Positions 1-9,040 of a stretch of DNA of 64,000 nucleotides are shown here, in pieces. The stretch spans positions 1 through 64,000 of the forward strand of contig NZ_WOTB01000020.1 in the NCBI RefSeq assembly GCF_011516835.1, given 5' to 3'. Under the pieces are notes generated by a model. The model had not been told where the DNA came from. It worked only from the letters and a program-made list of their open reading frames with translations, and searched no databases. The position numbers and the translations under genes were made by a program. Position 1 is the stretch's first letter; the number at the start of each line of letters is the position of its first letter. This DNA is from Acetobacter musti. GTDB lineage: Bacteria; Pseudomonadota; Alphaproteobacteria; Acetobacterales; Acetobacteraceae.

Positions 1-52
1 CCCGCCGCCAGAAGCAGAATATCGTCAATATTCCAGATCGGGCTCCTGTGGG

Positions 53-961
53 ATGACTGAATTCTACAAAATGACCCGAAATTGCCTCAAGTGTGAGAAA
101 TCCGCGTCGATCTGGCTCTGGTTTCCATTGCGCTTTGCACTCGGGGCCGCGTCAGAGACGATGCTGGTCATGTCCGAAACCTGGCTCAGCCATATCAGTG
201 ACGACAGGAGCCGGACAACGACGCTGGCGATCTATACGGCTGCGCTGTCACTCGGCTTTGCGCTGGGACCGGTCATTCTCACCCTCACAGGGCCGCATGG
301 TCTGGTGCCCTATCTGACCGGTGGCGGGATTGCGCTTGTCGCGCTCCTGTCCGTGGCGATGCCCTGGATGCGCTCGCCTGTGCTCGGGAAACCGACACAT
401 CCGGGTATGACGCGCTACCTGGCGCTCGCGCCTGTTGCGATCGGCGCGACCCTGCTGAATGCCGCGCTGGAGACATCGGGTTCGTCATTTCTTCCGCTTT
501 ACGCCATGCAGGCGGGCTGGACCGAGCATGGCGCGACACTCCTGCTCTCCGTATTGCTGTTTGGCGCGATCGTTCTGCAGATTCCGATAGGCTGGGCCGC
601 GGACCGGCTTAATCCGCGACGTCTGGTCATCGGCCTGTCGGTCGCCTCAGCCATTGGTGCGCTCATATGGCCGGCTGTTATCGGGTATCCCTCTCTGGCT
701 TACGGGCTGCTGTTCCTGTGGGGTGGTGTATTTGTCGGCATTTATACTGTCATGATGGGCGTCATCGGCAGCCGGTTTCGCGGGGGTGATCTGGTCTCTG
801 TGTATTCAGTCATATCCATCGCCTGGGGAGTGGGCGCGTTTATCGGCCCCGGTGCGACCGGGCTGGCCATGGATCTCACGAAACATGGGCTGCCTTATTT
901 TGCAGCTTTTGCCTGCGCGCTGTTTGCGGTGCTGCCGATCCTGAGAAAGAAAGGCGCATAA
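53..961 (+). CDS. MFS transporter, apparently 5'-truncated
   Basis: Integral membrane transporter of the major facilitator superfamily, YcaD/sugar-efflux-like branch; the substrate cannot be deduced. Residues 22-32 (WFPLRFALGAA) and the following SETWL match the zone around the third and fourth helices of the family, and about eight more hydrophobic segments follow up to residue 300. The first two to three helices (about 90 residues) are missing. The first 20 residues are polar and Cys/Lys-rich, and no frame in bases 1-110 encodes the expected hydrophobic helices. The frame stays open to the window edge, so the listed ATG is only the first available. A decayed or rearranged gene is likely. 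Confidence 0.6.
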   Translation: MTEFYKMTRNCLKCEKSASIWLWFPLRFALGAASETMLVMSETWLSHISDDRSRTTTLAIYTAALSLGFALGPVILTLTGPHGLVPYLTGGGIALVALLSVAMPWMRSPVLGKPTHPGMTRYLALAPVAIGATLLNAALETSGSSFLPLYAMQAGWTEHGATLLLSVLLFGAIVLQIPIGWAADRLNPRRLVIGLSVASAIGALIWPAVIGYPSLAYGLLFLWGGVFVGIYTVMMGVIGSRFRGGDLVSVYSVISIAWGVGAFIGPGATGLAMDLTKHGLPYFAAFACALFAVLPILRKKGA

Positions 962-1140
962 TATGCTGCTCCTTCAGTCTTCTGCCTGCTCTCCTCGTTA
1001 TACCGCCCCGGGAACATACGGGCGAACATACAGGCGGATCGATATGGCATTGGAGAAGATGACAACGCCTGCGGACCTGAAACGCCTTTTTGCCACTTCT
1101 GTGACGAAATTCTGAAATCATGAAAATCGGGGTGAGCGTA

Positions 1141-1884
1141 ATGAGCCGAAATCTGCTGAGAATTACGGCAATACTTCTCTCAGGGCTGACAGTAACGGCG
1201 TCAGACCGCGTATATGCCGCCGCGACACGTGAATTCAATGATTATGCCGGAGTGGTCGGCGAACTGCCGATCGGTATGACACTGAGCGTTTCAGGCAGCA
1301 GGATCGCTGAAGGCAGTCATTATTACTATCGGAAATATCTGAAGGATATCCCGCTGACCGGGACAGCAGGCACGGATCTGCGCCTGACCGAACCAGGGGG
1401 CGGTCTCTTTGTGCTGCATTACGTCGACAATAAATCCGCTTCGGTCACGCCGGAGAACAGCACGGGTCTCGAAGGCACATGGACCGGCAATGGACGCACC
1501 ATTCCTGTCAGACTGTCTGCCGAAAGTGCCGGGCCTTATGTGCCAGGACATCGATATTCCGAAATAACGGAAGAAGATGATGCGAAATTCGAATTTCAGG
1601 TGAAGGGATTTTATAACGCAGCCATTTCCGGCCGACATGCGGATGCGGCCCGGTTCGTCGCTTTTCCGCTACGGGTCAATACAGATGCCGGGCGGTATAT
1701 GATGGTTCATAACGCAGCGGAATTACAGCAGAAGTGGGACAGGATTTTTTCACCTGCGTGGCTGAAGGCGCTCGCCGAAGCGTCGCCGCACGATTTGTTC
1801 GTGACCAACGGACAGGCCATGATCGGTGCCGGTCTCGCTTTTTTTGGTCAGGACGGTCTGGAAGTCGTCAATGCTGCCCCATGA
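1141..1884 (+). CDS. secreted hypothetical protein
   Basis: I do not recognise a family. The 247-residue product has a typical signal peptide: basic MSRNLLR, a hydrophobic core, and a likely cut after VYA near residue 25, so it is probably periplasmic. The mature part is soluble and mixed alpha/beta, with a Gly-rich stretch in the first half and a helical, Trp-containing C-terminal domain. The ATG at 1141 is chosen because GGGG lies about 11 bases upstream; the ATG at 1120 has no ribosome binding site. It stands alone between intergenic stretches. Confidence 0.7.
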   Translation: MSRNLLRITAILLSGLTVTASDRVYAAATREFNDYAGVVGELPIGMTLSVSGSRIAEGSHYYYRKYLKDIPLTGTAGTDLRLTEPGGGLFVLHYVDNKSASVTPENSTGLEGTWTGNGRTIPVRLSAESAGPYVPGHRYSEITEEDDAKFEFQVKGFYNAAISGRHADAARFVAFPLRVNTDAGRYMMVHNAAELQQKWDRIFSPAWLKALAEASPHDLFVTNGQAMIGAGLAFFGQDGLEVVNAAP

Positions 1885-2046
1885 CCAGAAACAGGTCAGC
1901 GAACTCTGACGAAGAGAGTGGTTGTCATGGTTTTGCATACGCTGACCTCCCCTGATATGTTCGGGCACGTTCATATAATTACAGGAATGGTGGCTGGTCG
2001 GAGTGTGACACGTCTCTCCATCGGGCCTGCACATTATCCGACATCC

Positions 2047-2072
2047 GAACCGGACGCGGATCTGTCCGGTTC
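2047..2072. other. 9-bp inverted repeat, possible weak terminator
   Basis: GAACCGGAC and GTCCGGTTC face each other across 8 bases. There is no T-run after it, so a rho-independent terminator for the upstream secreted protein is only a possibility. The surrounding stretch 1885-2250 shows no convincing gene. Confidence 0.4.
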
Positions 2073-2258
2073 ATAATGGCCGAACGCTGACGCTTCTTCT
2101 GACCCTGATGCATTTCCGGCGGTGAGAATTGTGGCTGATCGAACTGCCTGTCCGGACGTTCGAAACCTGTCTGTTCCTGATCCTCTGAGCGCTTTTCTGT
2201 TTCCTGAATCTTTCAGCGACTACACCGCGTACGAGGATTTCCTCCTTTGCAGGAGAAA

Positions 2259-2453
2259 ATGGATCTTCTCCTTTCTGCGCTGACTGTCGTGTCCGATCTG
2301 ATCGATACCCTTATCAGGGTGCCGGCACACTATGTCCTGTTTTCAATCGAATACTGGCTGCATGCGCCTGTCTGCCGCATCCTGTGCGGCATTGCGATCG
2401 TCTCAGCAGATTACCAGCTCCATGCCGGGTTCGTAATTTCTGGCCTGCTCTAA
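2259..2453 (+). CDS. possible small membrane protein
   Basis: A 64-residue frame with hydrophobic stretches over much of its length and an AGGAG three bases before the ATG. No family is recognised. The tight spacing and isolated position make it doubtful, and it may be chance in an otherwise gene-free stretch. Confidence 0.25.
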   Translation: MDLLLSALTVVSDLIDTLIRVPAHYVLFSIEYWLHAPVCRILCGIAIVSADYQLHAGFVISGLL

Positions 2454-2534
2454 GAGGTTTTTCGGATCATCCGGTATTTCGAAACGTTATAGTAAAGTCA
2501 GATTACATCTTCGGCAGTCCGATTATAAGAGACC

Positions 2535-2690
2535 GTTCCAAAAGCCTTAAATGCCAAAAATTTTCATAACAAACTGATGATGTTATGTTGTTTGAGTTCA
2601 GCCCGTCTGGCTGACTCAGCCAGACTGTTTCAAAAGCATCAAATACACAAAATTCTTATAATACACTGATAATGTTATAGTTTTTTGAGC
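2535..2690. repeat. imperfect direct repeat enclosing a 21-bp palindrome
   Basis: Two copies of an AT-rich unit of about 63 bp lie 92 bp apart (2535-2597 and 2627-2690). Both run from GTTYCAAAAG to a TGTTAT...TTTGAG end. Between them, 2605-2625 is a perfect palindrome: GTCTGGCTGA, one C, TCAGCCAGAC. The arrangement looks like the scar of a mobile element or a duplicated regulatory site. No open frame is present. Confidence 0.7.
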
Positions 2691-2740
2691 CCCCCTGTTC
2701 ACTTCAGGCGTGAGAGAGGGACTTAGAGATAAGTTTTTGA

Positions 2741-2830
2741 AAAATAAAAGTTTTTGGTGAAGCTTTTTTCAAAAAGATTCAGAAGACAGCGCCTTTTTGA
2801 AAAAAGGCGGCACCCAAAACTCTTCATAAT
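2741..2830 (+). repeat. double-hairpin intergenic repeat, copy A
   Basis: Copy of the dispersed element also found at 17384, 18252, 20596 and 21101. Hairpin 1 is AAGCTTTTTT/CAAAAAGATT; hairpin 2 is GCGCCTTTTT/AAAAAGGCGGC, followed by the conserved CACCCAAAA. The T-runs mean each hairpin could terminate transcription in either direction. Orientation is called plus here and taken as reference. Confidence 0.8.
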
Positions 2831-2929
2831 TGACCGAAGGTTTCACGGGCAGGTTTTTGAAGCAGTCTCTGTCTGCAAGGTAATTTTTTTGGATATCAGC
2901 CCGATAGCCACTATCCTGCATTCCTGTCC

Positions 2930-3262
2930 AACCCACCCATCTTTCGCCCCGAAAAAACCATTCCGAAACCGAATCAAAAACGTCCATAACCTTCTGGAAT
3001 CCCGGTCGTCCCCATCGCCTGACAATCCCTGTCCGGAAAAATAAACTCCCCGCAGTGCCGCAGAGACAGACAGAGTGCCGGATCATCACAGCAAGGACCT
3101 CTCGCTCATGCCCCGCCGCCGCCAGCCACATCTCCGCTCTTCCTGATCCCCGGCCTCCCGCCATACCGCCTCCGCACCACCGCTGAAACAATCCGTGATC
3201 TGCCCGCGAAACACCCCCACCCCATCTGGAGAACCGGGACCGGAAAACCGGTTTTCCCACGG
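2930..3262 (-). repeat. long divergent repeat, copy 1
   Basis: Read on the minus strand, this block shares two strongly conserved cores with 14425-14745: a core around GATCACGGATTGTTTC and a core around ATTCCAGAAGGTT, GGACGTTTTT. The cores are about 200 bp apart here and about 191 bp apart in the other copy. Open frames cross it on both strands, but the two copies do not keep a common reading frame, so it looks non-coding. Confidence 0.65.
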
Positions 3263-3356
3263 GCAAATCAGGCTCAGAGAAGCCGCACTCCCTTGCCGGG
3301 CGCCGGAGCCGTCAGAGTCATCCCGGCGACATCTCCGGAAAAGCCACCGGGTGCGC

Positions 3357-4673
3357 TTACGCGGTCTGATCCCCGGGGCGGGAAGCGTAGCCGAGGACCT
3401 CGGCGGCACGCTCCCGATCGAGCTGCCCCTCCCATGCGGCGATGACGACGGGAGCGACACAGTTGCCTGCGAGATTGCCGACTGCGCGGGCAATGCCGAT
3501 GAACCAGTCCACGGCGAGCAGCAGAACGAGGCTTGCAACGGGAATTGACGGAATGGCGGCCAGGGTCGCGGCGAGAACGACAATCGCGATGCCAGGAACG
3601 CCATGGGCGCCTTTGGAGGTGACGAGGGCGGTAAGCAGCATCGTGATCATCTGGGTCCACGTCAGATGCGTTCCGGTCACCTGGGCCAGAAAGACGACAG
3701 CAAATCCGAGGTAAATGGAGAGAGCATCGAGATTGAAGGAATAGCCTGCCGGGACGACGAGGCCGACGACCTGCCGGGAAACACCAAGGGTTTCCAGCCT
3801 GGTCATGATGCTCGGAAGCACGGCGTCCGAACTGGTCGTGGCGGCGACGATAAGCAGTTCCTCGCGGAAATAGCGCAGGAATTTCAGCGGTCTGATACCG
3901 CAGGCGGCGAGGCAGCTCCCCAGAATGATGACGACGAAAGCGACGATCGCCACAAAGTAGAGCAGTGTGAAAGCGCCAAGACGGATGATGGCCTCAGGAC
4001 CGTAGCGTGAGGTCGTGGTCGCCACAGCACCGAACACGCCCAGCGGAGCGACGGCGATGATGTATTTCATCATCTGTGAAAACAGGACGGACAGGCTTTC
4101 CACCAGCCGCACGACGGGTGCGCCTGCCGGGCCGATCTGACTGAGGCAGCAGCCGAACAGAATGGCGAAGAAGAGGATCTGAAGGATGTTGCCCTCAGCG
4201 AAGGCGGAAGCGGGCGAGTGAGGGACCAGAGAGAGCAGGAAGCCTGTCAGCCCCTGACTGTGCAGAAGATGAGCATTGCCGGCATAAGACGCGACGGTCC
4301 GGGAATCCGAGGCCGTTGTGGTGAGGTTCATACCGGCACCGGGACGAATGAGCAGAGCCGCTCCCACGGAAAGAAGCAGAACCAGCGTGGTCATCGCCTC
4401 GAAATAGATCAGGGCACGGATACCGAGCCGGCCAACTGTTCTGAGTGAGCCGGCACCGGTGATGCCAGTGACAATGATGCAGAACAGCAGCGGCCCGACA
4501 GCCATGATGATAAGATGCAGGAAAAGGTCTGTTGCCCAGCCTGTTTCGGCTGCCAGCGCCGGGCTGGCCAGTCCGAGGATAAGACCGAGAACGGTAGCGA
4601 TGCAGACCTGCTGAAAGATGCCGAAGCGGAGGCTCCTGCGTGAAGGGGTTCCGGGTGCTGGCATCGGGGTCAT
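3357..4673 (-). CDS. dctA: dicarboxylate/amino acid:cation symporter (DAACS family)
   Basis: Imports C4-dicarboxylates (or acidic amino acids) across the inner membrane with protons or sodium. The 438 residues match the family's usual length. Signatures in order are TTSSDAVLPS (the serine-rich re-entrant loop, usually TSSSEAALP), VPAGYSFNLDALSIYL (helix 7, usually NLDGT), TSKGAHGVPG (second re-entrant loop), and DWFIGIARAVGNLAGN in the last helix, with the substrate-binding Asp and Asn. The NLDA in place of NLDG suggests a divergent substrate pocket, so the exact substrate is uncertain. It appears monocistronic and is followed by the repeat block at 2930-3262. Confidence 0.85.
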   Translation of the reverse strand: MTPMPAPGTPSRRSLRFGIFQQVCIATVLGLILGLASPALAAETGWATDLFLHLIIMAVGPLLFCIIVTGITGAGSLRTVGRLGIRALIYFEAMTTLVLLLSVGAALLIRPGAGMNLTTTASDSRTVASYAGNAHLLHSQGLTGFLLSLVPHSPASAFAEGNILQILFFAILFGCCLSQIGPAGAPVVRLVESLSVLFSQMMKYIIAVAPLGVFGAVATTTSRYGPEAIIRLGAFTLLYFVAIVAFVVIILGSCLAACGIRPLKFLRYFREELLIVAATTSSDAVLPSIMTRLETLGVSRQVVGLVVPAGYSFNLDALSIYLGFAVVFLAQVTGTHLTWTQMITMLLTALVTSKGAHGVPGIAIVVLAATLAAIPSIPVASLVLLLAVDWFIGIARAVGNLAGNCVAPVVIAAWEGQLDRERAAEVLGYASRPGDQTA

Positions 4674-4780
4674 CAGGCAGATCCTGTTGTGTCTGCCAGC
4701 AGATTAGCGTGCTTCCGGCCCTTGTGAAGCAGTCTGTTGCCGTAACGATCCCGCTCTCCGATGATACGGAGAGTCGGCTT

Positions 4781-5374
4781 TCAGGAGGCGGGAAGCTGAC
4801 CGTCTCTGGCTTCCCTGAGGGCTTTTTCCGTCAGCTGCTTTTCATTCTTTTTCAGAAAGAGGCCTGTGCCGACCATGCAGGCGGCGGCGGCGACGCCCAT
4901 CGCAATACCAGCCGGCCCTGAAACCTGTGAGATCTTACGTCCAAGCATATAGACACCGAACGCGTAGCCTCCGGCCCAGCAGGTGCCCCCCATGGCGTTA
5001 AACAGCATGAAACGGGGCCAGCGCATCTCGCAGGCTCCGGCCAGGAGAGCCACGAAGACGCGCATCACCGAGACGAAGCGTCCGCAGAAGACGATTGCGC
5101 TGCCATGGTGGTGAAAGAGATATTGCCCGAGGATCAGCCGGTCGGCGGTCAGTCCTATTTTACCGCCGTATTTCCGCAGCAGCGGCAAGCCAACCCTGCG
5201 TCCGATCAGGTAGCCGAAATTATCACCGATAACCGCCCCTGCTATGGCCGCCACGGCGACCCACTGGATCTCCAGATGATGTGTCTTCAGCGTGTAGAGG
5301 GAGGCCGTGATGATGCAGGCTTCAGCGGGAACCGGGAGCCCCATGCTTTCGGCCATGACGATCAGAGTGATCAC
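4781..5374 (-). CDS. DedA family membrane protein
   Basis: Inner-membrane protein of the DedA/SNARE-associated family, whose members act in lipid carrier flipping and envelope homeostasis. Motifs seen are E-x-x-GLPVPAE near the start, GAVIGDNFGYLIGRRVG, and the arginine-containing GRFVSVMRVFVALLAG. The listed start is a GTG, but homology extends upstream: codons to about 5419 read LLHHLDHLLQHYGYG, typical DedA N-terminal sequence, without any ATG, GTG or TTG. Either a CTG start at 5419 is used (AAGGA lies nine bases before it) or a frameshift separates the body from an ATG at about 5431. Confidence 0.85.
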   Translation of the reverse strand: MITLIVMAESMGLPVPAEACIITASLYTLKTHHLEIQWVAVAAIAGAVIGDNFGYLIGRRVGLPLLRKYGGKIGLTADRLILGQYLFHHHGSAIVFCGRFVSVMRVFVALLAGACEMRWPRFMLFNAMGGTCWAGGYAFGVYMLGRKISQVSGPAGIAMGVAAAACMVGTGLFLKKNEKQLTEKALREARDGQLPAS

Positions 5375-5605
5375 ACCATAGCCATAATGTTGCAGGAGGT
5401 GGTCCAGATGGTGAAGCAGGGGTCGTCATCCTTTGTTCTGGCCCCGACGCGCGTGACCTTTTGGGGTGGAGGCACCATGCGGAAAAGGACCCGGGTCGGG
5501 TAGAGCAGGAGTCACATGGCTGTTCTTCCGCGAAATGCCGGAAACCAGGTCCGGAAGGACGGATTTTCGAGCCTTGCTGTTCTTCGGGGATGGCTTCCTC
5601 GCTGG

Positions 5606-7150
5606 TCAGCGGTGGTAGTCTTCATGCATCGTATCGAGGTCGGCGAAACGGGTGAACTCGCCTTCGAAGAAGAGATGAACGACTCCTGTGGGGCCATGAC
5701 GCTGTTTTTCGAGGATCAGTTCGGCCTTGTTGTGAACGAGTTCCATCTTACGGCGCCAGTCATCAAGGGCAGCCTGGTATTTCTCTGAGGAATCGAAGGC
5801 GGTCTCTTTGGGCTCGCGCTGCTGAAGATAGTACTCGTCGCGATAGACGAACATGACGGCATCGGCGTCCTGCTCAATGGAGCCGGACTCACGCAGATCG
5901 GACAGCATCGGGCGTTTGTCCTCGCGGCTTTCAACCTGACGCGAGAGCTGGGAGAGCGCGATAACAGGGACTTCCAGCTCCTTGGCGATGGCTTTCAGGC
6001 CCTGGGTGATCATGGAGATTTCGAGCACGCGGCTGTCGGGGCGGGTGCCGACGGCAGGACGCATCAGCTGGAGGTAATCGACCACGACCAGGCTGAGACC
6101 TTTGGTGCGCTTGAGGCGACGGCAGCGTGTACGCATGGCGGACAGAGAGATGGCCGGAGTATCGTCGATGACCAGCGGAAGCTGACTCAGTTCGCGGCTG
6201 ACACGGACGAAGCGGTCGAATTCCTTCTGGCCGATATCGCCCCGGCGGATGCGCTCACCGGAGACTTCTGCCTGTTCGGAGAGAATACGGGTGGCGAGCT
6301 GCTCAGCGGACATTTCGAGAGAGAAGATCGCGACGGTGCCCTCGGGCTGGACGCCTTCACCCTGTTCCTGAGCTTTATGCAGCAGAGCACGGGAAGCGGA
6401 GAAAGCGATTTTGGTGGCAAGCGCAGTTTTGCCCATGGCAGGACGACCGGCGAGAATGAGCAGATCGGAAGGATGAAGGCCGCCGGTTTTTTTGTCGAAA
6501 TCGCGCAGGCCTGAGGTAAGGCCTGAGACATCGCCCTCATTGCTGAAGGCTTTTTCGGCCGTTTCGATGGCGCTGAAGAGAGCCCGGTCGAAGGTGGTGA
6601 AGCCACCATCCTGCCCCTTATCTGTGGCGAGGCGGAAAAGCTGTTCCTCACCTGCGGCAATCTGGTCCTGGCCGTCGAGGTCAACTCCGCCAAAAGCATT
6701 GTTGACCATGGTTTCGCCGATATCGATGAGCTGGCGGCGGAGCCAGGCGTCATGGATGGCGCGACCATAATCGCCAGCATTTATGATCCCGACTGTGGAG
6801 GTAAGCAGACGGCCGAGATAGGTCATGCCGCCGACTTCATCGAGTACGCCTGAGTGTTCAAGTGTGGCGCGCAATGTGACCGGGTCGGCGAGCTGACCGC
6901 CTTCGATGCGTTTTGCAATGGCGTCGAAGATCGCGCCGTTCACGCCGCTGGCGAAATGCGCGCCGGTGAGAAAGTCCGAGACGCGATCATAAGCGCGGTT
7001 GTTGGTGAGCAGGGCGCCGAGGAGGGCCTGTTCGGCATCCACATTGGCCGGAGGCGCACGAAGTGAAACCCCCAGAATGGTTTCACCGTTCTGAGAGGAG
7101 GTCGGGGCACTGGCAGGGATGCCAGATGAGGCAATGGGAGAATCGATCAT
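5606..7150 (-). CDS. dnaB: replicative DNA helicase DnaB (host)
   Basis: Hexameric 5'-3' helicase that unwinds DNA at the replication fork and recruits primase. The N-terminal domain carries DAEQALLGALLTNN, and the RecA-like C-terminal domain carries Walker A GRPAMGKTALAT (about residue 220), Walker B LVVVDYLQLM, and the DLRESGSIEQDADAVMF motif. At 514 residues it has normal length. The ATG at 7150 is preferred over the GTG at 7156 because GGGAG lies five bases before it. A second DnaB is encoded by the phage at 47792. Confidence 0.95.
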   Translation of the reverse strand: MIDSPIASSGIPASAPTSSQNGETILGVSLRAPPANVDAEQALLGALLTNNRAYDRVSDFLTGAHFASGVNGAIFDAIAKRIEGGQLADPVTLRATLEHSGVLDEVGGMTYLGRLLTSTVGIINAGDYGRAIHDAWLRRQLIDIGETMVNNAFGGVDLDGQDQIAAGEEQLFRLATDKGQDGGFTTFDRALFSAIETAEKAFSNEGDVSGLTSGLRDFDKKTGGLHPSDLLILAGRPAMGKTALATKIAFSASRALLHKAQEQGEGVQPEGTVAIFSLEMSAEQLATRILSEQAEVSGERIRRGDIGQKEFDRFVRVSRELSQLPLVIDDTPAISLSAMRTRCRRLKRTKGLSLVVVDYLQLMRPAVGTRPDSRVLEISMITQGLKAIAKELEVPVIALSQLSRQVESREDKRPMLSDLRESGSIEQDADAVMFVYRDEYYLQQREPKETAFDSSEKYQAALDDWRRKMELVHNKAELILEKQRHGPTGVVHLFFEGEFTRFADLDTMHEDYHR

Positions 7151-7265
7151 GTTCACTCCCGATGTGTATCACCCGGGATGCGGTGAGGGGAGACTTCGTC
7201 GTCGTCAGACCTGGCGCAGATTGCCTTAATTTATTGAACTGAACCGCAATTGGTGGTTCACGGCT

Positions 7266-8029
7266 TTGCAGGGAGCCAAGTCTGTAAGTGACGTGTTTCT
7301 GCTGTCCGGGCGCCAGATGGAGTTGATCAGGCTGTTTTGCCCAATGGCGCATGGCGTGCCGCGCGTGCACGACAGGCGTGTTCTGAGGGGGATTGTTTAT
7401 ATGATCCGTAACGGACTTCAGCGGAAAGACACCCCAAAAGCGTATGGTTCAAACAGGATTTTGTACAATCGTTTCATCCGCAGAAGCCGTCCTGGTGTTT
7501 TTGACCAGATTTTCGGCGCGCTGACAGAACAGGCAGGCCGGTCGAGCGCCTTATGATTGATGCGACATACCTCAAGGCATACCGGACATCGCCTTCCTGC
7601 TCAGAAGGGGCTTTTCCCCGCCATATCGCATGACAAAAGGCGGACTGAACTCAAGCTTTATGCCGTGTGTAATGGTCAGGGTCATCCCGTCTTCCTTCAT
7701 CTGGCCGCAGGGCAGATCAGTGACTTCAGAGGGGCCGATATTTTGCTGGAAGAAATACAGGAAGTCATCGGAGACAGAGGCTAATGACAGCAACCGGATC
7801 AGGCAGCTGCTTGCAGAACGGAACATCACGGCCTGTATTTCGCCGAAGAAGAACCGGAACTCAAAGCCGCCTTACAACTGTCATCTGTATAAAAACGCCA
7901 CCTGACCGAAAACATCTTCGCAAAGCTCAAAGACTGGCGACGTGTTGTCATCACCTGCGGCCGTATGCTCATAGCTTCATGTCAGCAATCCACATCGCTT
8001 CAAGCGTCACCTTCTGCCTCAAAGAATGA
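7266..8029 (+). pseudogene. IS5-family transposase relic with several frameshifts
   Basis: The reading matches an IS5 (IS1031/IS427-like) DDE transposase scattered over three frames. In order: SDVFLLSGRQM and HGVPRVHDRRVLRGIVY (frame at 7266), MIDATYLKAYRTS from 7553, TKGGLNS, LKLYAVCNGQGHPVF, a GDRG end at about 7780, SNRIRQLLAERNITACI, LKDWRRVV, and the terminal HSFMSAIHIAS. At least four frameshifts and in-frame stops make it inactive. I could not define terminal inverted repeats or a target duplication, so the element's limits are approximate. Confidence 0.8.
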
Positions 8030-8044
8030 GCCCTGAGCCTATGC

Positions 8045-8842
8045 CTATGATGTCCAGTTTTTTTCGAAATCGGCGTACAGGGTCATGCCGCCGTCTATAT
8101 AGAGGGTCTGGCCGGTGACGTAGGATGCCTGATCGGAAGCGAGGAAGAGGGTGGGTTCGGCGATCTCGTCGGATTCGCCTGGGCGGCGCATGGGGATATG
8201 TTCCGAGACAGCCTTGTATTTTTTCGGATCTTTTACCCAGGCATCGTTTATGGGAGTGACGATGGCGCCGGGAGCGACGGCATTCACACGGATGCCACGG
8301 GAGGCGTATTCGAGCGCCCAGGTGCGGACCATATTTCCGATGGCGCCTTTGCTGGCGGAGTAGCCGAGGAAGCCGGGTTTGGGGATGATCTGGTGGACAG
8401 AGCTGTTGATGACGATGCTGCCTTTTGTGCCGTCCTTCACCCAGCGTCTGAGGACTTCACGAGTGCAGAGCATGACACCGGTGACGTTGACGCTGAGGAC
8501 TTTTTCGAAATCGGCGAGAGACAGCGATTCCGACGGGGACTGGACCTGAATGCCGGCATTGCAGATGAGAACGTCCAGCCCGTTCAGTTCCCGGAAGGTT
8601 TTGTCTAAGGCCTCGATAACGGCATTTTCCTGCGAAACGTCGGCGACACATTCGATGTGTGGGCCGGCTTCGACTTTCGGGAGTCTGGGGAGAAGTTCGT
8701 CGAGCTTGTCTTTCTTGCGGCCATTGATGGCGACGCGGGCTCCTTCACGGGCAAAGGCGAGGGAGATGGCTTCGCCAATGCCCTGGCTGCCGCCACTGAC
8801 GAAGACGCGTTTACCGGCAAAGCGCTGAGTGCTGTTAATCAT
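8045..8842 (-). CDS. short-chain dehydrogenase/reductase, glucose 1-dehydrogenase-like
   Basis: NAD(P)-dependent oxidoreductase of the classical SDR family. Signatures are the cofactor loop GGSQGIG (17-23), CNAG (94-97), catalytic Ser near 147, and Tyr161 with Lys165 in YSASKGA. The C-terminal IDGGMTLYADFEKNW resembles glucose 1-dehydrogenase and related sugar dehydrogenases, but the substrate is not proven. Its stop lies 15 bases from the end of the transposase relic, and it is transcribed in the same direction as shc. Confidence 0.85.
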   Translation of the reverse strand: MINSTQRFAGKRVFVSGGSQGIGEAISLAFAREGARVAINGRKKDKLDELLPRLPKVEAGPHIECVADVSQENAVIEALDKTFRELNGLDVLICNAGIQVQSPSESLSLADFEKVLSVNVTGVMLCTREVLRRWVKDGTKGSIVINSSVHQIIPKPGFLGYSASKGAIGNMVRTWALEYASRGIRVNAVAPGAIVTPINDAWVKDPKKYKAVSEHIPMRRPGESDEIAEPTLFLASDQASYVTGQTLYIDGGMTLYADFEKNWTS

Positions 8843-9040
8843 GCTTGGTCCCTGTTGCTGACCGGCGGCTGAGCGCCGGGATTATCGGGACAGAATGCGT
8901 GAGGGACGGGTGAGGTTCCGGGGTCGTATTGCGGCCGGTGTGGAAAGACCCGGGCACACCGGACCCGACAGAGATATCGGGAGGCCGGATCTGTTTTAAC
9001 GGAATGTGGCCAGGAATGAGTGTGGATCGGCCTTTCGTCG

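Noticed and set aside
3086..3604. Several overlapping frames across the dctA stop and the repeat block
   Set aside because: They do not agree between the two copies of the repeat and have no start signals or family.
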